From: Terfezia claveryi
Lineage: Eukaryota > Ascomycota > Pezizomycetes > Pezizales > Pezizaceae
Assembly (NCBI GenBank): GCA_015179025.1
Contig: WHUX01000049.1
Span: forward strand, 186,001 to 250,000
Reading direction: 5' to 3'
Length of the DNA stretch: 64,000 nucleotides
Program-made: the position numbers and the translations under genes
The notes under the pieces: generated by a model
The model's input: the letters and a program-made list of their open reading frames with translations, nothing else
Told to the model about the DNA's origin: nothing
Database searches by the model: none
Shown: positions 56,336 to 64,000 of the stretch, piece after piece
How the letters are laid out: each line of letters opens with the position of its first letter
Position numbering within the stretch: the stretch's first letter is position 1

Positions 56336-56421
56336 AGTGATCATTAGTCTGGTTGGCACAAGCCCTTCGTAGAGGAGTGGCGGGGGTGTTGTGCCAACCA
56401 GACTAGTAGAGGAGTGATCAT
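56336..56421. mobile_element. two nested micro-insertions, each with perfect 9-bp repeat
   Basis: Outer: AGTGATCAT at 56336-56344 and 56413-56421 flank an insert starting TAGTCTGGTTGGCACAAGCC and ending CGTAGAGG. Inner: GTAGAGGAG at 56369-56377 and 56406-56414 flanks a 28-bp reverse-oriented insert ending GTGCCAACCAGACTA (56378-56405). The inner duplication uses bases of both the outer insert and its flank, so the order of events is fixed. Confidence 0.85.
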
Positions 56422-57161
56422 AGAGATGTTGAATTGGGAGGGCAGTCACTACCAGAATATTCTGCCGTCTATCCAAATATATCTTCTTCTACTTCTCCTC
56501 ATTCTTCTTCTTCTTTCCTTATCTCCTCCCCGCATTATTACTTAACTATCACTCCATCTCATAGCTTTAGGCTCCATAGACGTATAGACATCAAAAAAGA
56601 AGAAGAAATTATCTATCACTGTCATTACATTACTTACTATATACTTTACATCTATATCCAAAATGTGAGTGTTTCACTGTCGTTACAAGGTATTTAGCTT
56701 TGCGTAAAGCTGCTAACAGGAAATAGGGCTGACTGGCCATAGTAGCAATTGTGTTAGAGTTCTTCTCTTAGTCTTCGCTATGTTATTCGGATATTTCACT
56801 ACCCGACCGGGGGGGTAGTTGAAAAGGGGGCGATGGGCTTTAGGGACTCTGCAAAATGTGGAAGGCCACATTGCCCTCGGGCAGTGGATGACAGGTTAGT
56901 GCCCTATGTCTAGTTGTTCTATAGGCATAGCTGATGGCTCTCCCAGGTACTCCTGGACCCAAGGATGCTGAGTTCTCTTAGGCAACAATCAGATAGAGGA
57001 TGGTGGTGAGATCAACTGCCCTATGTCTGGTGATATCAAAGCATAGCTAATAGCCCCCCTAGGCACTCCTGGATCCAACTACGTCTAGTTCTCTCCTATG
57101 CAGCAGTCCGACAGAGGAACGGTGGTGAGATTAGCTGCCTATGTCTAGTTCTTCCTACGGA
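56422..57161. other. gene-poor region
   Basis: CT-rich stretch 56480-56530. Two imperfect repeats of about 120 bp (TGCCCTATGTCTAGTT/TGCCCTATGTCTGGTG, ATAGCTGATGG/ATAGCTAATAG, CACTCCTGGA) at 56900-57030 and 57020-57150. No gene. Confidence 0.4.
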
Positions 57162-57830
57162 CATACCGCATCTACTGGTGAGCAAGAGACCTGGTCAGTT
57201 TAGAGACATAGGTCGAGCTTATGCAGTAAGTGACACTACAACGGTCCATTTTTTGGAAAAAGTGCACAAGGTATCCGAGCGCAAACTATTATCAACAAGC
57301 TAGTAAAGGATAAAATCGCGGATATTCTGGAGGAAACATTGGCAAATGAGGATGAAGATACTAGCATTCAACATCGCCGAATTGCAATTACACATGCAGT
57401 GGCAGCTGGCTTCATGAACATAAGCGAGATAGGTATTTCACTTTGTCCAACTGGGAATGAAGACCATCAACTGCATGTACGAGGGCTACCTAATCTTGTG
57501 GTGGGGCCATGGGAAAAAGAGTTGGATTCCGATGAAGAGGTTGAATATGTTGTTTTGGCTGAGAATGTGGAGGATGAAACCGATGTAAATCCTTAGCAGT
57601 AACTTTTTCAAAAAAATGGACTCTTGTAGATCAGTTTGCGCAGTGTACTTTTTCCAAAAAATGGTCTCTTGTAGATCAGATTGAACAGTATCATCCACTC
57701 TATTTTTGCGCTCGGATACCTTGTGCACTTTTTCCCAAAAAATGGACCGTTGTAGTGTCACTTACTGCATAAGCTCGACCTATGTCTCTAAACTGACCAG
57801 GTCTCTTGCTCACCAGTAGATGCGGTACTG
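57162..57830. mobile_element. pogo-type MITE with long inverted ends, copy 2
   Basis: The inverted ends extend about 120 bp: TACCGCATCTACTGGTGAGC through GGTCAGTTTAGAGACATAGG to GGTATCCGAGCGCAAA, and its reverse complement from about 57708. The right end reads GATGCGGTACTG then TA, matching copy 1's TA-CAGTACCGCATC. The internal frame 57339-57596 is open (ANEDEDTSIQHRRIAITHAV through HQLHVRGLPNLVVGPWEKEL). TGGA/TGGT-CTCTTGTAGATCAG is repeated near the right end. Confidence 0.75.
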
Positions 57831-57832
57831 TA

Positions 57833-59947
57833 GCTTGATGACTCTCCAAGGTACTCCTGGATCTAACGAGGTTGGTTCTTTCAGCCAGTGTAGACACGTG
57901 AAGGTAACGGTTTCGCTAACGTCAGGTTGATCATACCCAGTTCGGGTGGACTAGCACAGCACACCCCTGTCTGCCACCGCCAATAGGACTATGCTGGCAC
58001 CCTCTCAAGCTGAAGGACATAGAGATTTTCAACCCACAACACAAGGCAACGAAACTCATGAACTGCAATCTAGGTGGGAGCATGGCGTAACTAACATATC
58101 TCACAGAGTTCTTGAGCAATGTCAACACTGCGATACCTCCAATATCGACACTGCCAGGCCTCCGATATGCGTACGCGTGGCTGACGTATCTCACGGACGA
58201 GCAAGTTCAGTCCATACAGGTGAGAGCATTTGCCAGACCTCTGACAAGTGCACGCATAATTAATATATCTCACAAGTTCTGGAAGCGATCGAGCAAGTTC
58301 AGTTCATATAGGTGAGAGCATTGCCAGAACTCCGACGACAGCGCGCATAACTAACCTATCTCACAGGGTTCTACAGCAGCATAGGTGCTGCGATAACTCC
58401 AATATCGACACTGTAATACCTGCAATATCGACATTTCCATGGCTCCGATGTCGACACTTCCATGGCTCTGATGTCGATACTTTTATGGCTCCGATATCTA
58501 CACTTCCATAGCTCCGATGTCGACTTCGATATACTACCATTCTCAGGATCGCCTCATGATGTCAGGAGTAAGGCGAGTAGAGGTGGTATACAACACCGCC
58601 ACCTCTCCGCCCGGAGCATTTAGATATGTCTACCCTCATAATGACAATCGTCGTTCATTGTGACTGCTATCTCCTGTCCATCTCAACCCCAAAGCAACAA
58701 CTGGAAAAGTGACTGTAATTTCCAGTACTATGACAGATCCTTTATGAGAGTGCTAAATATCGGACTGAGAAAGCTAACGCATTCGGTTTCAGAACGCTGT
58801 CAATCTAGTTAAGGGCCGGGTACGGACGGCCATGTTAACAGAAAAGCTCCGAGACTGATGGGGTTGGCCAGCGACATGGGAGGTGGACGCGGGTTGGGAT
58901 CATGATAGTACTGCCTCCGATAGGATAAGCTTTTATGTACTGTACCTAAACATTTCGAAATACTATTGACATTTATTAGTATTGTTTTCGACGCCCTTAA
59001 CCGTGGGTGCGCTTCATTGCACGTAGCAGGCATCCCTTCAGGGCTGAATAACTAAGGCATGGTTAGAGATCCAGGCAACCCGGAACGGCTAGGGTTGAAC
59101 TCCCCCGGCGTCGCGGAGAGGCTCGAGATGACGTCTGGAGAGACAACATCTAGGATCCGGTTGCCGTAAAAGGTCATCCGGACGCCATAAGCTGCCAGAG
59201 GCAAAGGATGACATGGGACGCCATAAAAATCCTTTCTGATTGACGAACTTCCAGCACCCCGTCCAACCTCTAGCCGGGTCGGTCGCTCTGCTAGGATATC
59301 GTTTGTGATCCACCTCTAGCATGCAGCTAGATCATTACTTAAGAATGGGGAAATAATATATTGAGGAGTTGGAATCCGGGTGGCCTGTTACGCTTTTGAT
59401 TTTTCTGAGATCAATTCAGGATTTTTGTTGTAACCAATATAATGCAGACTCACATGGCGATCAGGCGCCCCTATCAGTAAAATCAGTAGAAAAAAAAAAA
59501 ATTGCTAGACAGGCGGGAGAAATGGGGTGGGATTGTAATGTCTGCTCACTATGTCCCCCAACAGCGCATTCCAACCTTTTCCACCCCGCGCGCACACACT
59601 GGATAAGAAGTAGTAGTGGAGTGTAATGTAGACAAGGCAGGTTGGAAATGTAGGAAAGAGTGTTTATACCTAATGGCATGGGCGGGGGAGAAAATAGTTG
59701 GCACTGGGAATGAGACTGAGATCAAGAAATAAAGACAAAGACTCGGAATAATTCCTTCACTTGGCTGGCTGGTGGATATATTCTCTTGAGCTCAGAGTTT
59801 ACCAGAAAGCAGTGCACTAACAAAATGTTCAGGGTAATGAATGCCTAACTTTTACCTTTATGGGGTAGGAAAAAAGTCATGATATATTTTCGCACCAAAC
59901 AAAAAAACCACTAGTAAACCAAAGATCCCCATCAACCCCCCTCATCG
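57833..59947. other. gene-poor region with degenerate repeats
   Basis: 58090-58370 has three imperfect units containing AACTAACATATCTCACAG-type sequence and GCAAGTTCAGT-CATA-AGGTGAGAGC. 58400-58530 is a roughly 24-bp minisatellite (TCCATGGCTCCGATGTCGAC). No gene supported. Confidence 0.45.
58400..58530 (+). repeat. about 24-bp minisatellite
   Basis: Five to six units around CTCCGATGTCGACACTTCCA with single-base variants. Confidence 0.7.
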
Positions 59948-61689
59948 CTACAAACTAATTACCCTCAAACCCCTACTACACAAACTCCAAACACCCATCC
60001 CCCCTCCACCTCCCCACAACTCCCACCCCACGCCCTTCTCACGCCCCTCCACCCCCGGAACCACCGGCCCCCTAACCCAAATCGCCCCCCTCTCCCTCCT
60101 CCACCTTATACCCCTCCACCTCCCTGACCCAGACCTCCGCCCCCCCCAGCGGCGGTCCAAAATGCGTACACTTCCTTCCCACCCCCAACTTCCTACTTGG
60201 CAGTCTCTCCGGCTTCTCACATCTATAATCCAGCGCATTCTGCGCGCAGATCGCGCCCGCTACCCTTGGGGAACAGAGGGCATATACGACTCTTGCGGCC
60301 AGAAACTGGCGTAGGTCATTGAGATCATATGAATTGAGCGGCTGGGTATCCTTCGCGAGGGCAAGCTCGTGAGTGATACGAGGCGGGGGGAGTGCGGGTT
60401 TCCGAGGGCAGGGCGCGTGTAGTCGTTGACGCGGGTAAGCCAATTGCCTCTTGGGATGCGCCCCGAGGCGAGCGTGCGCGATTGGAAGAAGCTGATGAGG
60501 TTGTGCCAGAGCTCCATTTGCGTGCCTTTAGTCTGGAGGAGTAGGGTGAGGAGGGCGTGAGAAGAGGCGGCGATGATGGTGGGGGAGATGGGATGGGAGG
60601 AGATTATGAGGTTGCAATTTTTGCCAGAGGCGGAGGTGAGGGCGAGGAGGGAGTGGGAGAAGAGTGCAGTGTAGGTTAGTATACGCGGGTAGAGGAGGGA
60701 GAGGCAGTCGAGGGGAGGAAGGTATCTTTCGCGGAGAAGCGCTCGGAGGGGGGAGGGAGGCCAGTTGGGCGCCAATGGCGGCGATGAGGTTCCGCGTGGA
60801 GAATTCCGTGACCTCGAGTTTGCCTGTGGAGAGGGGTGTGAAGGCGGTGATTATGGCGGGTTTTGTTGAGGTCAATGTCCTTGGAGGAGAAATAGTTGGG
60901 ATTGCGTCTTCCGATATTAGTTCGTGGAAGGTTCGGGTTTGCAGGCGGGACCCTGGGGGGTCGCCCAGTCAAGGTCCCTAGAGGCGGGTTCGACAACATA
61001 GAGGATGTTTTCGAGAGAGGGGACGGATTGCAGGTCGTTGAGGGGGATGACGCCCGCGGCGGTGATGGCCAAGTCGGCTTGCGTTTTTGTGAGGATGGAT
61101 GTGATGGTTTTGGAGTCGGAGGGGTACGGGAGGAGGATGAGTGCCAGGCCGTAAAAGTGGCAGGCGAAGGAAGCGACGAGGTTTTCAATGTCGTTGGGGA
61201 GGTGGAGGGCGATACGCTTGGTGGGGGAGGTTTGGGAGAGGTGGGATCCGAGGATGTGGATCCAGCGGGTGATTTTCTCTAGAGTAGAGAGGGAGGAGAC
61301 CGTTAGCTGTAGCCGGAAGACATGTAGTAAGTAATAGTGGCTATACATACCGACTGGAACCTCAGTGACCTGTAATCCCTTGAGACTCAGCACCTTGCCA
61401 GGCCCGTTCTCGGCATAGGCATTCCAGACATGCCTCAAATCCCCATCCCGAGTCTGCCAGGACCTTTCACCGGGCAGGGCCAGCCCGGTCTTGAGTGGGG
61501 TGCCATGCGGTGTAGCCGGGTTCCTGTAGATGGCCGACTCTTTCTTCTGGCGGATGGCCGACGGCAGGGACTGGTGCAAAAGGGCGAAGGGTGGATATCT
61601 GGGTCTCTGTGCAAGAGAAGAGGTGCAAAGAGGAGGGAGATGAGGACGGCGAGGAGGCTGTAGGTGTAGAGGTTGAGCTCGACCTCCAT
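59948..61689 (-). CDS. AMP-forming acyl ligase-like gene with several frame changes
   Basis: The minus-strand pieces read in order as one ANL-superfamily protein: a membrane-anchor-like start MEVELNLYTYSLLAVLISLL; QKKESAIYRNPATPHGTPL; RDGDLRHVWNAYAENGPGKV; an intron near 61350-61290 (GTATGTATAGCC...); KRIALHLPNDIENLVASFAC with HFYGLALILLPY; LADLAITAAG-like DLAITAAGVIPL; an adenylation-loop counterpart ITAFTPLSTGKLEVTEFSTR; DLNDLRQFLAARVVYALCSP; and FGPPLGGAEVWV then AIWVRGPVVPG. These proteins activate carboxylic acids as acyl-AMP; here the ATP loop is atypical (STGK instead of STG-PKG). Adjacent pieces are in different frames, and the change points lie at about 61590, 60955, 60750, 60390 and 60087, four of them at six-base G/C runs. 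The usual C-terminal subdomain is not recognised. Substrate unknown. Confidence 0.62.
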
Positions 61690-62243
61690 TGTGGGTGTGT
61701 GAGGCGGGACAGACAAAAGACAGAGAGGGGGGAACGGGGGGACGGAGGGGACTTTTCTATCGACTCCTACGCCGCCGGAATCGGTGTATGCAGGGGAGGG
61801 AGGGGAGGGAGGGGAGGGAAGGGAAATCAGGGAAACCCATCCCCGTCCCCGTCACAGTCCCCCGTCACATTCCCCGTCACAGTCCTGCCCGTCTCAGAGT
61901 GAGTCACGTGACGACGCTCCTCTCGCGCTCACGTCACAGCACGGCGCTACGCCCCGTGACAGCCAGCAACCACCCAACCCACTCGCCCACCCGCCCACCC
62001 GCCAACTCTCTCCATCCAACGCTCTCCACACTCTAGGTACTCTCCACGCCCCCCTCCCGACGTGCCAAACTATCCAGATACGTACGGCAAGACAGACAAG
62101 CAAACTCTACCCGGCAAGAAGGAAAAAAAAAAGGATTTAACGGCAGCAGGCATATCCCGCAGAATCTTCTCGAGGAGAGGAGAAGAGAAGATAGGTGCTA
62201 ACATCAGCATAATAATCGATTTGCAATAGCAACAGATACAACC
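61690..62243. promoter_or_regulatory. divergent promoter with CGTCAC repeats and G-rich tract
   Basis: Lies between divergent starts (61689 minus, 62244 plus). Three tandem CCGTCACA(G/T)TCC units (about 61847-61885) and further CGTCAC/GTGACG words (61903-61970), including the palindrome GTCACGTGAC (61903-61912), suggest bZIP (CRE-like) or bHLH (CACGTG) sites. The tract at about 61793-61823 has runs GGGGAGGGAGGGGAGGGAGG, capable of forming a G-quadruplex. Binding is inferred. Confidence 0.4.
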
Positions 62244-63389
62244 ATGTCCACAACGTCAACGCCACGGGCACCAGCAACAGGAAACACGTCGATGCCGAAA
62301 GCTGGGACCCCTACCGGGTCATGGAGGCATCCGGCTATGGACACTATTGTCCAGCGGCAGAGTAAGCAAAAGGGCCTGGCGGATATCCATTCGAGCCGGT
62401 TGGCAAAGAACAGTGGCGCTTTTGTCGCTACCTTTGTCTTTACCTGGTACTGCATACTTGGCTGTTGAGGAGAAAGTACTTCCTCCCTCGATACCTAGCT
62501 ACTCAGGCTACTCAGGCACTGAATCTGTGGCTAATCGATGGAAAATACATAGTCCCGCCTATGGAAAACAGCCAGAGAGACATCCTGTATGGGACGATAT
62601 CATGTGGCTTGGTACATACATCTGTAAGGCGTCCCTCCTTCCTAACTACATCAATGCCGATTATACTCACAAAAAAACGTATAGTAAACACCCTTCGTAT
62701 TGTCCTTTTATACAACATGGGCGAGTCCACATACCGCCTCCTCCGCTCCGAGCCCGACTTCTCCGACCTCCCTCTCACCCCTATGCAGCGCCAACTCCTC
62801 GGACTTGCTCCAAACGGTTCGGTACCCCCCTCCCCTTCTCCAAGTCTATTCAAAGCTAACCTACCACAGTCGACTCCCACGCCACCGCAGGCGGGTACAT
62901 CACCCCCCCCCGGTATCCCGGTCCCCCCCCCTTCCCCTCCAGCACCTTTGGCGGCTCTCCCGGGCCAAGCAGCAACGGCATTCCATCATCCTCCCCTACT
63001 CCGCCGCCTTATCCACCACCTCCTCCTCCAGCCCCCGCCACGGCCCCTCTCCCAGCCACACTTTTTCCAGCGCAACAGACGGGCCAATGACCCTTCCCCG
63101 CTCAGATCCACACCCGCGGGGGCACCATGGCCCAGAGTTTGGGGTTTAGTGTGTGGAGTGGCTCAACGGTGTCGCCGCAGAATAGTATTTTCAATACACC
63201 GAGTCCAAGGAATAGGACTGGACAGGGCTTGGGATTGGGTTACGGCAATGCGAGTGGGGCGGTGGGGCCAAGTGGTGTGCCGATGGGAATAGGTGGGTGT
63301 ATGAGAAGATGGGAAGGAGGGGGGAGGGGCTGAGGTGGACCCCGGGGAGGAATAGTGTCTTTAGTCCGGTAAAGGGGCAGGTGAATTAG
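62244..63389 (+). CDS. POM34: POM34-like nuclear pore membrane protein
   Basis: N-terminal frame: MSTTSTPRAPATGN, then PKAGTPTGSWRHPAMDTIVQ, a start I associate with fungal Pom34/NPCC proteins (TGTWRHP-x-x-DEI), and a first hydrophobic segment GAFVATFVFTW. After one or two introns (donors near 62447 and 62611, acceptor before 62694), the frame reads TLRIVLLYNMGESTYRLLRS then EPDFSDLPLTPMQRQLLGL, the family's second membrane segment and 'DLPLTP-QR-LLGL' motif. A Pro/Ser-rich stretch follows and the protein ends NRWVYEKMG...NSVFSPVKGQVN at TAG 63387-63389. The region 63127-63290 is in one frame and NRWVYEK in another, with the change at about 63286-63290 (GGG); middle splicing is unresolved. 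Pom34 anchors the nuclear pore ring in the pore membrane. Confidence 0.55.
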
Positions 63390-64000
63390 CTGGGTGGATG
63401 TTTGGCGAAGGAGGAATGGAGTTGTATGAGGAGAAGGTGATGGAGGTTGGGGGGTAAAAGTGGGATAAATTTGATGTTGGATTTATTTGGGTGCAACTAG
63501 TAGGAGTGGAGCATGGATGGGATGTCGGTGAGCTATTCGGAGATTCAGAAACCTGACAACATATTATCTGGCCTTGACTGGCGCATGGAAGAGGCGGGTA
63601 CGCAGGTTCTGACGGATAGGCTGGGCTGGTGGTAATAGATGGTATTGGCGTTCAGCACGTTTCTCGAATACATTCTCTTTCTGTAGCTTTCCCTTTTTGG
63701 GGGGGGTTGATGGGTTTGTGATGGACTTTGAATAAGTCGTTTGAATGAATGGGGTTATGCTTGTGCTGGTGCTCTGTGATATTTGCCTTTTTTTTTGGTT
63801 TTGTTTGCGCTTGTGTATATGTGAAGTAGTCTACATACATAGGTACTAAGTAGTAGGTACATGATACATACATTTTTTTTGGAGAAAGCTACCATATATG
63901 TACCTATGGATATTTTTTATGGTTTGTCAGGGAGAGAGCTGGTGGGTACTACACTTGAGTGGTTGATAGTCTGGATCTGAAAAGGGGGGGTTCGGTAACA
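63390..64000. other. right-edge non-coding region
   Basis: 3' flank of the POM34-like gene. Poly-T/A runs (63788-63796, 63871-63878) and no recognisable gene. Confidence 0.45.

Noticed and set aside
56345..56405. Single 61-bp palindromic MITE
   Set aside because: Its outer flanks do not match as a duplication, whereas two nested insertions account for both 9-bp repeats exactly.
62465..63292. Separate 275-residue gene
   Set aside because: It overlaps the POM34-like gene in a mixture of frames; its TLRIVLLYN...DLPLTP part belongs to that gene and the rest is frame drift.

Overview
The window is nuclear DNA of a filamentous ascomycete (Pezizomycotina-type; the class is not certain). The evidence is short 47-70 bp GT-AG introns, an intact MCM5, a HID1 gene, a VPS54 remnant, an F-box protein of Pezizomycotina style, fungal Copia, LINE, pogo and Tc1/mariner relics, and fungal Crinkler-type genes.

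Layout. Conserved genes sit at the two edges. On the left are an F-box/LRR-like protein (2.1-3.8 kb, +), HID1 (5.4-8.4 kb, -), a decayed VPS54 fragment (9.5-10.4 kb, -) and MCM5 (11.5-13.8 kb, +). On the right are an AMP-forming acyl ligase-like gene (59.9-61.7 kb, -) and a POM34-like nucleoporin (62.2-63.4 kb, +), which diverge from a shared 0.55 kb promoter. Between them, about 14.4-59.9 kb is repeat-rich and gene-poor. It contains four loci resembling Crinkler (CRN)/RHS-type NTPase-nuclease effectors: 15.4-17.8 kb (one in-frame stop), 19.9-20.4 kb (fragment), 34.1-35.7 kb (stop plus frame change) and 37.5-39.9 kb (apparently intact, six exons). It also holds a PD-(D/E)XK-like orphan (25.3-26.9 kb), a 12-cysteine small secreted protein (53.6-54.2 kb), and an HNH-nuclease-like gene split by a young Copia element (45.37-50.56 kb).

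Mobile DNA includes a 5.2 kb Copia with near-identical LTRs and a CCCGC target duplication, whose protease/integrase region is occupied by a 1.4 kb array of 12-bp repeats. There are two LINE 3' ends, a core-deleted pogo/Tigger transposase interrupted by a 620-bp pogo-type MITE, a second MITE family with about 100-bp inverted repeats (two copies), a Tc1/mariner C-terminus, a 1 kb inverted-repeat element, and several minisatellites.

The most unusual signal is a set of very short insertions (15-31 bp). Most share the terminus TAGTCTGGTTGGCAC and each is flanked by an 8-9 bp direct repeat. One is a perfect 21-bp palindrome and one is inserted inside another. I do not recognise them as a described element class.

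A recurring 300-500 bp module lies at or next to several CRN-like 5' ends and may be a shared promoter. Several conserved genes show single-base frame changes, mostly at six-base G/C runs, which looks more like consensus error than biology. All family assignments come from reading motifs by eye; no database search was run.
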